This document shows, piece by piece, positions 16,291-24,831 of a stretch of DNA of 32,254 nucleotides (position 1 is the first letter of the stretch; every line of letters begins with the position of its first letter). The stretch is from a bacterium (lineage in GTDB: Bacteria; Verrucomicrobiota; Kiritimatiellia; RFP12; DVOR01): positions 1-32,254 of the forward strand of contig JAUNQZ010000007.1 in assembly GCA_030535915.1 (NCBI GenBank), read 5' to 3'. The position numbers and the translations under genes were made by a program. Below the pieces are notes generated by a model. That model was not told where the DNA came from, ran no database searches, and was given only the letters and a program-made list of their open reading frames with translations.

Positions 16291-17226
16291 ATGCCTAAAG
16301 TCGCAGTCTTGTTGCCTTGCTACAACGAATGCATTACAATTGAGAAAGTTGTTAAGGATTTTAGAGAACAATTGCCAGAAGCAGACATTTGGGTCTACGA
16401 TAATAATAGTACGGATGGATCTGCAGAACTTGCATTGAATGCAGGAGCGCTTGTGCGTCGTGTGACACAACAAGGCAAGGGGCATGTTGTGCGTCGTATG
16501 TTCCAGGAAGTTGAGGCGGATGTCTATGTGATGGTTGACTCTGATGACACCTATCCTGCAGATGAAGTCCATAAGTTAATCGCTCCGATTCTTTCTGGTG
16601 AAGCAGATATGGTCAATGGTGATCGACTTTCCTCTACATACATGACGGAAAACAAGCGCAAAGGTCATAATTTTGGAAACACCTTAGTTTGCACCTTGAT
16701 TCGTGTGCTCTGGGGTAAACGCGTAAATGATGTGATGACGGGTTATCGTGCTTTTTCGCGTCATTTTGTAAAGTCTTGTCCAGTTTTGGCACAAGGTTTC
16801 GAAATCGAGACGGAAATGACACTTCATACCATCGACAAGCGTATGAGCTTGGTTGAAGTGCCGATTCAATATCGTGATCGCCCAGAAGGTAGCGTTTCAA
16901 AGTTAAATACGGTAAGCGATGGTTTTCGTGTCTTAAAGACGATTTTTAATCTGTTCCGCTTCTATCGTCCAGAGTTGTTCTTTGGAATCGTAGGCACGCT
17001 CTTCTTGTTGTTGGCGTTTGTATTTTTCTTGCCGGTTTTAATTGATTATTTTAGCACAGGCCGTGTTGCTCGTCAGCCGACATTGAACTTCTCGGGGTTC
17101 TTGGCGATTGCAGGTCTCTTGTCCTATGGAGTTGGTTTAATCCTCGGTGCATGTAAAAAACAATCAGATCAAATGTTCGAAATTATCGTTTCTCAAGAAA
17201 AGGGACGAGAAGTTCGAGGATCGTAA
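16291..17226 (+). CDS. GT2 glycosyltransferase, polyprenyl-phosphate sugar type
   Basis: Likely transfers a sugar from a nucleotide donor to polyprenyl phosphate at the inner membrane. The N-terminal GT-A fold starts VAVLLPCYNECITIEKVV, with a DNNSTDGS turn and the metal/nucleotide motif VDSDD at residues 82-86. The acceptor-side RAFSRHFVKS and EIETEMTLH follow, as in dolichyl-phosphate mannosyltransferase-like enzymes. Two C-terminal membrane segments (about 229-251 and 266-287) anchor it. The 311 residues fit. GGAGG lies 6 nt before the ATG. The donor sugar is not predictable, though manA nearby shows that mannose phosphate can be made. ftsH begins 4 bases after the stop. Confidence 0.9.
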   Translation: MPKVAVLLPCYNECITIEKVVKDFREQLPEADIWVYDNNSTDGSAELALNAGALVRRVTQQGKGHVVRRMFQEVEADVYVMVDSDDTYPADEVHKLIAPILSGEADMVNGDRLSSTYMTENKRKGHNFGNTLVCTLIRVLWGKRVNDVMTGYRAFSRHFVKSCPVLAQGFEIETEMTLHTIDKRMSLVEVPIQYRDRPEGSVSKLNTVSDGFRVLKTIFNLFRFYRPELFFGIVGTLFLLLAFVFFLPVLIDYFSTGRVARQPTLNFSGFLAIAGLLSYGVGLILGACKKQSDQMFEIIVSQEKGREVRGS

Positions 17227-17230
17227 GTAT

Positions 17231-20092
17231 ATGACAAATAAAAATTCGAATACACCCCCTAACTTAACAGACAAAAAATCGAATGGCGGCGCACCAACGG
17301 GGAGTCGTCGTCCGTTTATTGTTTGGATTCTTTTAGGTGTTATCTTTTTTGCGATTTTTAAATCTTTCTCTAGTTCAACGGAGGAAGCGCGTGTTATGTC
17401 GCAACGCGATTTTTGGGAACGCATTGATGCGGGTTACAAACAATCGCTCTATCAGTTGCAATTGGCATCTCAGGCTGCTCAAATTGAAAAAGAAGCTCAA
17501 GCCGAAAAAGAGACGACTCCTCCAATGCCAACCGTTGAGGAAAAGATTGAACCGATTACGCCTGTTGTAGCAAATGAGTCGTCGACACCACCACAGGTGC
17601 CAGTTGTGATTTTGAATCAGTCGCCTGCAAATTTGCCGTCGGTTGTTAACGCTGCTGTTCCTAAAGTGAAGTTGATTCGTCAAGATGATAAGACCATTGT
17701 GACGGGCACCTGGAATCCTACTCAAGCAGAAGTTCAAAAAGACCCAAAGGCTAAAGGCTCTCCCTTTGAGGTGGAGTTTGTTAGTATCATGGATTTGGAA
17801 CGCCGCCTTGTTGAGAAGGGGGTCAACTTTGATGTGGAGCATCAGTCAAGTTGGTTTAAGGCGATTTTAATCTCTGTTTTACCGTTGGTTGTTGTTTTCG
17901 GTCTTTTTTACTTCCTTATTTTGCGTCGTACAAAGGGAGATGACAGTCCGTTTACCTTTGGCAAATCTCGCGCGAAGATGTTGAATAAAGAAGAGGCAAA
18001 GATTCGCTTTAAAGATGTCGCAGGTGTTGAAGAAGCAAAAGAAGAAGTGGCTGAAATCGTTGAATTCCTTCGCGACCCTAAGCGTTTTGAAGCACTTGGC
18101 GGTAAAGTGCCTAAGGGCGTCCTCTTGATGGGTCCTCCCGGAACGGGTAAAACGTTGCTTGCAAAGGCAATTGCAGGTGAGTCTGAGGTGCCCTTCCTTT
18201 CCATCAGTGGATCTGATTTTGTAGAAATGTTTGTCGGTGTCGGCGCAAGCCGCGTGCGTGACATGTTTGCACAGGCGAAGAAGAGTGCGCCTTGTATTCT
18301 TTTCATTGACGAAATCGATGCAATCGGCCGTACGCGTTTCACTGGTATTGGCGGTGGTCATGATGAACGCGAACAAACCCTTAATGCAATGCTTGTTGAA
18401 ATGGATGGTTTTGAGGGGAATTCCGGTGTGATTGTTATGGCGGCTACGAACCGTGTGGATGTGCTTGATCCAGCATTGACGCGTCCGGGGCGTTTTGACC
18501 GTCAAATCAATGTTGATCTCCCAACGGTGGATGGTCGCCTCGCTATTTTGAAGGTTCATGCAGCGAAGGTCCGCCTCGGCGAAGATGTTTCGTTGGAGCG
18601 CGTTGCTCGTGGCACGCCTGGATTCTCTGGAGCGGAGCTTGCGAACCTTCTCAATGAAGCTGCATTGCTTGCGGCGCGTCGTCGTGGAACTTCGGTTTCT
18701 CAAGAAGATCTTGAAGAAGCGCGTGATAAGGTGCTTTGGGGACGTGAACGCCGTTCGTATGTGATGACGGATGCTGATAAGCGTTGCACCGCTTGGCATG
18801 AAGGTGGTCACGCATTGGCTCAACTCTTGCTGGATAATACCGAGCCTCTCCACAAGGTGACCATTATTCCGCGAGGGCGTGCACTTGGTGCTACAATGTC
18901 TTTGCCTGAACGCGATGTTCTGAATCATACCAAGGATGAGATGAAGGACATGCTTGTGGTGTGTGCTGCAGGCCGTGTGGCTGAAGAAATGCTTACGGGT
19001 AAACTCTCAACAGGCGCTGCACAAGATATTAAGATGGCAACGAATGTTGCTCGTCGAATGGTGTGCGCTTATGGTATGAGTGAAACCCTTGGATTCCAGG
19101 CCTTTGGTGATAATGAAGAGCAAGTTTATCTCGGTCGTGAAATTGGTCGTCGCCAAAGCCACTCTGAAGCAACCGCTTGTGCAGTGGATGCGGAAATTTC
19201 AAAGCTCTTGCGTGAAGCGTATCAGCGGGCAGTTGATTTGCTCTCTGCAAATCGCGACCGCTTGGCATTGCTTGCAAATTATCTTATGGAAGTTGAAGTC
19301 GCGGATGGTCGCGATGTTGAAGCTCTCGTTTATACGGGAATCCCTCCTGCGACAAAAAGGAAAAAGGAGACAAAAATGGATACGACACCTCAAGCACGCG
19401 TGATTGCTGTTGATGGACCTAGTGGAGCTGGTAAATCGTCTGTCTCAAAGGCTGTTGGGCAACGTATGGGTTTCCTCCATGTTGACTCTGGTGCGCTTTA
19501 TCGTATTGTGACATGGCAATGCCTTGAAAACAATATTGACACATCAAATCCTGAGGCTGTAGCAGCTTTTGCTAAAACGCTTCAAATCAATTATAGCGCA
19601 GAAGAGGGGCGTATCGTTTATGAAATTAACGGCATCCGTCCCGACAAGGAATTGCGCGAGCCTCGCATTAATGCACATGCATCTCCTGTTGCTACTGTGC
19701 CTGAAGTGCGTAAGCGTATTACGGATGACCTCCGTTCGTTGACAAAGTTTGGCGATTTGATTATTGAAGGTCGCGACATTACAACTGCGGTATTCCCAGA
19801 TACGCCGGCGCGTTTTTATCTCGAAGCGGATCCCGCTGTTCGTGCAGCGCGTCGTCAGCTTGAAGAAGTTCAAAAGGGGGTCGCCAATCAATCTGTGGAA
19901 GAAGTGAAAGCATCGCTTCTTGCGCGTGATAAGATTGACTCCTCGCGTGCATGTGCTCCATTGCGTAAGGCAGATGGTGTCATTGCGATTGATTCGACTT
20001 ATTTGACTCTTGAAGAAGTTATTCAAGCGGTTATTGATCAACTTCCTGCGGAATGGAAGACTGAAGCCAAGAAGGATGAAACGCATGCCTAA
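17231..20092 (+). CDS. ftsH: FtsH protease joined in frame to cytidylate kinase
   Basis: Residues 1-~715 are the membrane-bound AAA+ zinc metalloprotease FtsH. TM1 is at ~29-45, a long Pro/Glu/Val-rich periplasmic part reaches ~210, and TM2 is at ~211-232. Walker A GPPGTGKT is at 301-308 and Walker [10 protein letters not shown] has D360/E361. The second-region-of-homology motif [11 protein letters not shown] follows, then the zinc site HEGGH at 523-527 with a distal Asp near 599. No stop codon follows the FtsH end ([18 protein letters not shown]); the frame runs straight into a complete cytidylate kinase from residue 716. AAGGAG (19364-19369) and an ATG at 19376 at the junction would also let the kinase be made separately. 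Start 17231 is chosen because GAGGA precedes it; an earlier ATG lies inside the GT2 gene. Either a true fusion or a lost or misread stop. Confidence 0.88.
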   Translation: MTNKNSNTPPNLTDKKSNGGAPTGSRRPFIVWILLGVIFFAIFKSFSSSTEEARVMSQRDFWERIDAGYKQSLYQLQLASQAAQIEKEAQAEKETTPPMPTVEEKIEPITPVVANESSTPPQVPVVILNQSPANLPSVVNAAVPKVKLIRQDDKTIVTGTWNPTQAEVQKDPKAKGSPFEVEFVSIMDLERRLVEKGVNFDVEHQSSWFKAILISVLPLVVVFGLFYFLILRRTKGDDSPFTFGKSRAKMLNKEEAKIRFKDVAGVEEAKEEVAEIVEFLRDPKRFEALGGKVPKGVLLMGPPGTGKTLLAKAIAGESEVPFLSISGSDFVEMFVGVGASRVRDMFAQAKKSAPCILFIDEIDAIGRTRFTGIGGGHDEREQTLNAMLVEMDGFEGNSGVIVMAATNRVDVLDPALTRPGRFDRQINVDLPTVDGRLAILKVHAAKVRLGEDVSLERVARGTPGFSGAELANLLNEAALLAARRRGTSVSQEDLEEARDKVLWGRERRSYVMTDADKRCTAWHEGGHALAQLLLDNTEPLHKVTIIPRGRALGATMSLPERDVLNHTKDEMKDMLVVCAAGRVAEEMLTGKLSTGAAQDIKMATNVARRMVCAYGMSETLGFQAFGDNEEQVYLGREIGRRQSHSEATACAVDAEISKLLREAYQRAVDLLSANRDRLALLANYLMEVEVADGRDVEALVYTGIPPATKRKKETKMDTTPQARVIAVDGPSGAGKSSVSKAVGQRMGFLHVDSGALYRIVTWQCLENNIDTSNPEAVAAFAKTLQINYSAEEGRIVYEINGIRPDKELREPRINAHASPVATVPEVRKRITDDLRSLTKFGDLIIEGRDITTAVFPDTPARFYLEADPAVRAARRQLEEVQKGVANQSVEEVKASLLARDKIDSSRACAPLRKADGVIAIDSTYLTLEEVIQAVIDQLPAEWKTEAKKDETHA
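19376..20092 (+). CDS. cmk: cytidylate kinase (C-terminal part of the joined frame)
   Basis: Phosphorylates CMP and dCMP with ATP. The P-loop GPSGAGKSS follows shortly after the Met; [15 protein letters not shown], the [20 protein letters not shown] stretch and [14 protein letters not shown] are the NMP-binding motifs of the bacterial enzyme. [21 protein letters not shown] is the lid/C-terminal block. The 238 residues (from 19376) match a stand-alone Cmk. A perfect Shine-Dalgarno AAGGAG 6 nt upstream supports independent initiation even though the FtsH frame is open through it. Its last 8 bases overlap purN. Confidence 0.9.
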   Translation: MDTTPQARVIAVDGPSGAGKSSVSKAVGQRMGFLHVDSGALYRIVTWQCLENNIDTSNPEAVAAFAKTLQINYSAEEGRIVYEINGIRPDKELREPRINAHASPVATVPEVRKRITDDLRSLTKFGDLIIEGRDITTAVFPDTPARFYLEADPAVRAARRQLEEVQKGVANQSVEEVKASLLARDKIDSSRACAPLRKADGVIAIDSTYLTLEEVIQAVIDQLPAEWKTEAKKDETHA

Positions 20093-20702
20093 GCTTCGTC
20101 TTGCTGTACTTGGTTCGGGTTCGGGTAGCAATATGCAGTCCATCGTGGATGCAATTGAAGCCGGCACCCTTGATGCGGAAATCGTATGTGTCCTTGCAGA
20201 TGTTGCAGATGCGAAGATTCTTGAACGTGCCGCTCGCCATAATTTATCTCATCAGTATGTTTCATGTGCACCATTTAAGACAAAGTTAGACGGGGACGCA
20301 CAAGAGGAATACATCCGCATTATGAAAGCGGCGGGAGCAGACACGGTTGTTCTTGCAGGCTTTATGCGAATTGTGAAGCAAGGTCTTTTGGATGCGTTTC
20401 CAAATCGTGTGCTGAATATTCATCCTGCATTGCTTCCTGCATTTCCAGGACTTCATTCATGGAAGCAAGCGCTTGACTACGGAGCGAAGGTCGCAGGCTG
20501 TACGGTTCACTTTGTAGATGCTGGGACAGATAGTGGACCCATTATCGTTCAGAAATGTGTCCCTGTGGAAGAGGGCGACACACCGGAATCACTTCATGCA
20601 AGAATTCAAGTCCAAGAGCATATTGCATTTCCAGAAGCGTTGCGTTATCTTGCTGCGGATGCTCTCACGATTAAGGGTCGCGTTGTCCATATCAAACGCT
20701 AA
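20085..20702 (+). CDS. purN: phosphoribosylglycinamide formyltransferase
   Basis: Transfers a formyl group from 10-formyl-THF to GAR in purine synthesis. The start LRLAVLGSGSGSNMQSIVDA is the phosphate-binding loop. The catalytic block reads LAGFMRIV, then LNIHPALLPAFPGLHS (Asn and His of the active site), and VHFVDAGTDSGPIIVQ with the catalytic Asp. The 205 residues are normal. The start at 20085 overlaps the Cmk stop by 8 bases, with GAAGGA 8 nt upstream, so coupling is likely. An earlier ATG at 20010 lies within cmk and gives a non-family extension. A perfect hairpin terminates transcription. Confidence 0.95.
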   Translation: MPKLRLAVLGSGSGSNMQSIVDAIEAGTLDAEIVCVLADVADAKILERAARHNLSHQYVSCAPFKTKLDGDAQEEYIRIMKAAGADTVVLAGFMRIVKQGLLDAFPNRVLNIHPALLPAFPGLHSWKQALDYGAKVAGCTVHFVDAGTDSGPIIVQKCVPVEEGDTPESLHARIQVQEHIAFPEALRYLAADALTIKGRVVHIKR

Positions 20703-20725
20703 ACGCCCAAGTCGTATTTGCATGT

Positions 20726-20770
20726 ATAAACGAAAGAACACCGAACATTGTGCGGTGTTCTTTCGTTTAT
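20726..20770. terminator. bidirectional terminator between purN and rsmD
   Basis: ATAAACGAAAGAACACCG (20726-20743) pairs perfectly with CGGTGTTCTTTCGTTTAT (20753-20770) around a 9-nt loop. It lies between convergent genes and has T-rich sequence on both strands. Confidence 0.9.
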
Positions 20771-20789
20771 GAACGATTTGTTTGTTAAA

Positions 20790-21386
20790 TTAAACCTCGC
20801 GACGATAAATTACGAGACGCGTTTTTCCGTAGAGGCGATCTTTTTGTAAGGTATAGCCAGGGATGTCTACGGGATCGGTACGATAATCTGTTTCTGTAAC
20901 AAGGAGACCTCCTGGAACGAGCAAGTTGCGTTCTGCAAGTACTTGTGCGATAGGGGCGAACCCATGCTCTTGAGCCCAGAGATAAGGAGGGTCACAAAAC
21001 ACAATGTCAAAAGCTTGGCTGAGCATTGACGGAGGAGCAAATGTACGACCATGTTTTTGTTGTGCTTCCGTAAGGCCAAGCCATGCGAGTGCATCGGTAT
21101 TTTTGGCATAGAGAGAATCAACTTGAAAGGTTTCAAGATTCTTTAATAATGTTTGATAAACCTTGCGATCTTTTTCAAGAAATGTTACTTGTTTTGCTCC
21201 GCGAGAAAGTGCATCAAGACCGACGGCACCAGATCCAGCAAAGAGATCAAGAAAGCGTGCGCCTTTGATGACATACATGAGTAGGTTAAAGAGTGCTTCT
21301 CGGACGCGATCTTGCGTTGGACGCACAAGGTCCGATTTAGGCATTAAAAGAGGTCGGCCGCACCATTCACCACCAGAAATTCTCAT
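20790..21386 (-). CDS. rsmD: 16S rRNA (guanine966-N2)-methyltransferase
   Basis: Methylates G966 of 16S rRNA in the small subunit. The N-terminus MRISGGEWCGRPL is followed by the substrate motif RPTQDRVREALFNLL. The SAM-binding loop is LDLFAGSGAVGLDALSRGA and the catalytic DPPY is at 132-135. Length 198 is typical. GAAGGAG lies upstream of the ATG. Start and previous stop overlap as ATGA, so it is translationally coupled to the membrane-protein gene. It is the last gene of the minus-strand operon. Confidence 0.94.
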   Translation of the reverse strand: MRISGGEWCGRPLLMPKSDLVRPTQDRVREALFNLLMYVIKGARFLDLFAGSGAVGLDALSRGAKQVTFLEKDRKVYQTLLKNLETFQVDSLYAKNTDALAWLGLTEAQQKHGRTFAPPSMLSQAFDIVFCDPPYLWAQEHGFAPIAQVLAERNLLVPGGLLVTETDYRTDPVDIPGYTLQKDRLYGKTRLVIYRREV

Positions 21387-22006
21387 TGGATATCTCCTTC
21401 TATTAAAGGACGTTGGGGATAATGTGTTTGAATATAGGAAATAAATTCTGTAGGTGTTAGAACAAGAGGCGCCTCATGAAGACGCTGAAGAATAATTGTT
21501 TTAAGTTCTGGCTTTATTAATTCATGAGCACCATTAAAGTTTCGTAGGGTCGGGGGGAAGGTGACAGATGTAATTCCGTCGGCATAAAGGAGCGCTGTTG
21601 CGGATAAGGTTGTTACAGTATAGGATTGTCCTTTATAGGAAACCGAAGCAGGAATAATCCATATTGATCGAGGATGCGCATTTTCACTTTGAAAGTCTGG
21701 ACGCGTTACAATTGCTTCTTGCTTTGTAAAATCAAAACGAAAACGAGAACCTTTATGTGCAACACCGAGATAAGGCTCTGGATCAATGGGTTGTGGAAGG
21801 TTTTTAAGATAAGGATTCGAGAGGCCTTTAGTTGCTGTTTGGACCTCTTGTCGGCCAGGTGTAATTGCTCGTGGAAGCCACCCCATAAAAGCCGCAAGAA
21901 GATAGCCGCTAAAGAGAATGCCCATCGCGAGTAATCCATATCGAATCACTTTTTGGTCACGTTGATCGTGCGCGGTGAAATGTTCTGGAGGAATGTCTTG
22001 CTTCAT
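21383..22006 (-). CDS. single-pass membrane protein of unknown function
   Basis: Family not recognised. From the ATG at 22006 the protein has 207 residues: a short polar N-terminus (~20), one membrane segment (IRYGLLAMGILFSGYLLAAF, roughly residues 21-40), then a soluble part that should face the periplasm. This contains FRFDFTKQEAIVTRP, WIIPASVSYKGQSYTVTTLS and TSVTFPPTLRNFNGA. The ...VTTLSATALLYADGITSVTFPPTLR... pattern resembles the leucine-rich BspA-type repeat phrase 'I..IA..AF....L..I.IP.S', seen here only once, so a single degenerate repeat is possible. The start overlaps the pdxA stop as ATGA and its stop overlaps the rsmD start the same way. Confidence 0.8.
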   Translation of the reverse strand: MKQDIPPEHFTAHDQRDQKVIRYGLLAMGILFSGYLLAAFMGWLPRAITPGRQEVQTATKGLSNPYLKNLPQPIDPEPYLGVAHKGSRFRFDFTKQEAIVTRPDFQSENAHPRSIWIIPASVSYKGQSYTVTTLSATALLYADGITSVTFPPTLRNFNGAHELIKPELKTIILQRLHEAPLVLTPTEFISYIQTHYPQRPLIEGDIQ

Positions 22007-22947
22007 TGTGTGAGTTCCTGTGCACAGCGAATTGCGGCAATCATACTTGTTGCAGAGGCGACCCCCTTCCACGCAAGATTGAACGCAGTTCCATGGTCGG
22101 GACTTGTTCGTAAGACGGGTAAACCTAATGTTACATTAACACCTTGATCAAAGGCTGAAAGTTTAAAAGGAATTAAACCTTGGTCATGATACATCGCAAC
22201 AAAACCATCATAATTTGTTGCTCCATTGGAGGGGATGAGTGCGGTGTCTGGAACAAGAGGCCCAATAAAGTCCGCCCATTCTTGTGCTTCATTTATTGCA
22301 GGCAGTATAACGCGCGCTTCTTCATCGCCAAAGGCCCCATTTTCCCCGGCGTGAGGATTAAGTGCGAGTACGCCTATTTTGGGTCTCCGATCAAGACGTC
22401 GCGAGAGAGCTTCTGCAGTGTCTTTAAAAACGCGTAAGAGTCGTTCGCGCGTTAACCATTGGGGTACATCGCGTAATGCAATATGAATCGTTGCCAAAGA
22501 AAGAACCATTTGAGGGCCAAAGAAGGCCATAGTTGCTTCTTCTCGACCACAGAGTCGTGCAATTAGTTCGGTATGTCCAGGAACATTGGCGTGCCCCGCA
22601 AGATGTAAAGCTGCTTTACTAAAAGGAGCGGTAATAATGGCGCGCATTTCTCCTTGGAGGGTCGCCTGCGTCGCTGCAACCACGGATTGATAAGCGAGTT
22701 CTCCTGTTGCAACTTGATTTGTCCCTGGTTGAATGTCTTCCGTCGGAACACTAAGCGGAATGTTATGCCATACGATGTTTGAGGGGATGGGAACACCTGC
22801 ACTTTTACATGCCCGTTCAAAGAGTGCTTGATGCGTAAAGAGGTGGAATGTTTCTTCGGGAAAAACTGCACATGCGCGGGCGGCAATTTCTGGCCCGATA
22901 CCAGCGCCATCGCCACCTGTAATTGCTAGAGGAAGAAGAGTTTTCAT
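22003..22947 (-). CDS. pdxA: 4-hydroxythreonine-4-phosphate dehydrogenase
   Basis: Oxidises 4-phosphohydroxy-L-threonine in the DXP-dependent route to pyridoxal phosphate. The start LPLAITGGDGAGIGPEI is the family phosphate-binding turn (usually TPGDPAGIGPE, so Pro is Gly here twice). ITAPFSKAALHLAGHANVPGHTE holds the first metal-ligand His and the substrate region. LNPHAGENGAFGDEE and YHDQGLIPFK give the other metal ligands, and TSPDHGTAFNLAWKG the C-terminal block. The ATG at 22947 is preferred because family members begin just before this motif; a GTG at 22959 is an alternative. No strong ribosome site. It fits with Dxr-pathway metabolism and the PLP-requiring GlgP. Confidence 0.94.
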   Translation of the reverse strand: MKTLLPLAITGGDGAGIGPEIAARACAVFPEETFHLFTHQALFERACKSAGVPIPSNIVWHNIPLSVPTEDIQPGTNQVATGELAYQSVVAATQATLQGEMRAIITAPFSKAALHLAGHANVPGHTELIARLCGREEATMAFFGPQMVLSLATIHIALRDVPQWLTRERLLRVFKDTAEALSRRLDRRPKIGVLALNPHAGENGAFGDEEARVILPAINEAQEWADFIGPLVPDTALIPSNGATNYDGFVAMYHDQGLIPFKLSAFDQGVNVTLGLPVLRTSPDHGTAFNLAWKGVASATSMIAAIRCAQELTQ

Positions 22948-22962
22948 AATGCGTATCACGCT

Positions 22963-23850
22963 TTAAAGAATTGTCGCTTCTGCGTATCGATCGTGGCGTG
23001 CAAAGTCTTTATGAATTTGACTTTGAGAATAACCGGCACAGTCAAGGAGTCGTTGAACGGAGAGTCCTTGGTCATCTCCAATTTCAAGAAAAATCGCACC
23101 GCCGGGACGAAGGATTTGTGTGCCATCAAGAATAATCTGTCGTAAGATGTCAAGACCATCTTCTCCGCCATCAAGCGCAGTTCGAGGCTCATGGTTTAGG
23201 ATGAGTGGTGGTAACGCATCGGTCTCTTTTGTAGAGATGTAAGGAGGATTAGAGACAAGAATATCAAAAGCTCGTTGCGGAAGCGTTGATGCGCCATCGG
23301 CAAGTTCAAAGGTCACGCGCGTTGAGAGATTCAATCGTGTGGCATTTTCTTTTGCGAGGGAAAGCGCCTCCGGAGAAATGTCAACTGCATGAAATTGTTT
23401 TGTACAAGACTTGTCCGCCGCAGCGAGTGCGAGAATAATCGCTCCAGTTCCTGTCCCAATATCAACAATATGTGTTGCGCGTTGCCATACTTCAGAGTGA
23501 AGAATTCGTTCAACAAGTTGCTCTGTTTCAGGTCTCGGGATAAGCGCGCGGGCATCTGTTTTGAGTGTGATATTATGAAATGGCCACTCGCCGACAACAT
23601 ATTGAATCGGCTCACCTTTGGCTAATCGTAGAAATGCTGCTCTTAAGGTTTCAATTTCGTCTACTGTTGCGATGCGTTGTTGTTCTAAAAGCAATCGCCC
23701 AGGAGGAATACGTAACACTTCCGAAACGAGAATTTCGGCTTGCGTTTGTGCTTCTTCTGGAGAAATCTTATGACGACACAAATACGCAGCACCTCCCTCG
23801 AGGAGCTGCGTAACTTTATGAGCCGATGGATTAGAAGGGCATGTCGTCAT
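22963..23850 (-). CDS. prmC: peptide chain release factor N5-glutamine methyltransferase
   Basis: Methylates the GGQ glutamine of RF1 and RF2, needed for efficient termination. The N-terminal helical domain is at residues ~1-75. LIPRPETEQLVE introduces the SAM domain, whose binding loop is DIGTGTGAIILALA. The glutamine-binding NPPY is at 201-204 (SNPPYIST), and EPRTALDGGEDGLDILRQII is the family C-terminal motif. The 295 residues fit. The start at 23850 overlaps the upstream gene by 20 bases; an earlier Met would lie deep in that gene. Part of the seven-gene minus operon. Confidence 0.95.
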   Translation of the reverse strand: MTTCPSNPSAHKVTQLLEGGAAYLCRHKISPEEAQTQAEILVSEVLRIPPGRLLLEQQRIATVDEIETLRAAFLRLAKGEPIQYVVGEWPFHNITLKTDARALIPRPETEQLVERILHSEVWQRATHIVDIGTGTGAIILALAAADKSCTKQFHAVDISPEALSLAKENATRLNLSTRVTFELADGASTLPQRAFDILVSNPPYISTKETDALPPLILNHEPRTALDGGEDGLDILRQIILDGTQILRPGGAIFLEIGDDQGLSVQRLLDCAGYSQSQIHKDFARHDRYAEATIL

Positions 23851-24190
23851 CAGGAATCGAATCTGTCGTGAAATCGTCTTCGGGTATTTCAATCGGTTCT
23901 ACCGTTGAACCATCTGTCTCAACGCGTTCAACCTTAAAGGCTTGCAAATCGGTAAAGTAACGATCTTGCCACTTATTTCCACGAAGAGAGAAGGTTACTC
24001 GTAATTGATCACCTTTTTTAAAGGCATCAATGAGGGAGCATTGATTTCGCGTCAATGTCATTTTAATATCTTGAGGATAGCGATCGTCTTCTTCACGGAG
24101 GATAAATTCACGCTTGGTAAAGCCAGAAGCAAAGGTCATGGTTTCCATGACTTCAACGAGGGTTCCTTCAATTTCGAAACTTTTACTCAT
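23831..24190 (-). CDS. DUF3127-like OB-fold protein with SSB-type C-terminal tip
   Basis: A 119-residue protein. Residues ~1-92 resemble DUF3127, a small single-stranded-DNA-binding-like OB domain: EGTLVEVMETMTFASGFTKREFILREED, then KKGDQLRVTFSLRGNKWQDRYFTDLQAFKVER. The tail is acidic and ends DDDMPF, almost identical to the DDDIPF tip with which bacterial SSB recruits repair and replication enzymes. This is an inference from pattern; I cannot verify the family by search. It lies 29 bases after ruvA, which encodes a recombination protein, and overlaps prmC. Ribosome site weak (GAAAG). Confidence 0.75.
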   Translation of the reverse strand: MSKSFEIEGTLVEVMETMTFASGFTKREFILREEDDRYPQDIKMTLTRNQCSLIDAFKKGDQLRVTFSLRGNKWQDRYFTDLQAFKVERVETDGSTVEPIEIPEDDFTTDSIPDDDMPF

Positions 24191-24219
24191 AGGATACTTT
24201 CTTTATGTCTTTTTGAGGA

Positions 24220-24819
24220 TTAACGACGCAAGGATAAGCGAATAAGTTCTTGTACACTCGCCTTTGGATTTGATTCATAGGCGGCTTGAGCCATCTTTTG
24301 AGCATCGTCAGGTTTATTTCCCAGCGCGATGAGAGAGAGAATCGTGTCGCGTAAGGTCGCGGGAGCTTCAGTCCGACCCGATTCTTTACTACGCATTGAG
24401 ATGGCTTCCAGAGGATCTACTTTATCCTTGAGTTCAACAATAATGCGTTCTGCAGTCTTTTTGCCGACACCAGAAATAGACGAGAGGCGTTTAACATCCC
24501 CTTCCGCTATGGCCGTGGCGAGCTCTCCAGGCGTGAGACCTGAGAGGACATTAAGTGCAAGTTTGGGACCAATCCCCGAAATCGAGAGGAGTGTTTGAAA
24601 GAATTCTCGTTCACGAGGGGTCGCAAAGCCAAAAAGTAAATGATCGTCTTCTCGAATGATATGCGAAGTATAGAGCTTGCACATCTCACCCATTGCAGGA
24701 ATACGATCAAAAGTGGAGAGCGGAACAGCAACCGCATACCCCACACCTGCGCATTCAACAACAATGCCGGTTGGAAGTTTTTCAATAATTTGTCCGTGTA
24801 AATGGGTAATATAGGCCAT
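24220..24819 (-). CDS. ruvA: Holliday junction branch migration protein RuvA
   Basis: Binds four-way DNA junctions as a tetramer and loads the RuvB motor. Domain I (OB fold) spans ~1-64 (MAYITHLHGQIIEK, ECAGVGYAVAVPL). Domain II has two helix-hairpin-helix motifs, LLSISGIGPKLALNVLSG and LSSISGVGKKTAERIIVELKDK. A flexible linker and domain III (LIALGNKPDDAQKMAQAA) complete 199 residues. No Shine-Dalgarno is evident; it starts 12 bases after the regulator gene's stop, so reinitiation or coupling is likely. ruvB and ruvC are not in the window. Confidence 0.96.
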   Translation of the reverse strand: MAYITHLHGQIIEKLPTGIVVECAGVGYAVAVPLSTFDRIPAMGEMCKLYTSHIIREDDHLLFGFATPREREFFQTLLSISGIGPKLALNVLSGLTPGELATAIAEGDVKRLSSISGVGKKTAERIIVELKDKVDPLEAISMRSKESGRTEAPATLRDTILSLIALGNKPDDAQKMAQAAYESNPKASVQELIRLSLRR

Positions 24820-24831
24820 AAATGTGAATAT

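Noticed and set aside
13390-16572. Open frame of over 1000 codons on the minus strand opposite glgP
   Set aside because: It is a mirror effect of the biased codon use in glgP; it has a composition unlike proteins, spans two terminator and repeat regions and has no ribosome site.
17147-17230. Upstream ATG giving FtsH 28 extra residues
   Set aside because: It lies within the GT2 coding end, has no ribosome site, and would add a charged stretch not expected before the first membrane helix.
20010-20084. Earlier start for purN
   Set aside because: It adds a basic segment inside cmk; the ATG at 20085 has a good ribosome site and fits the family.
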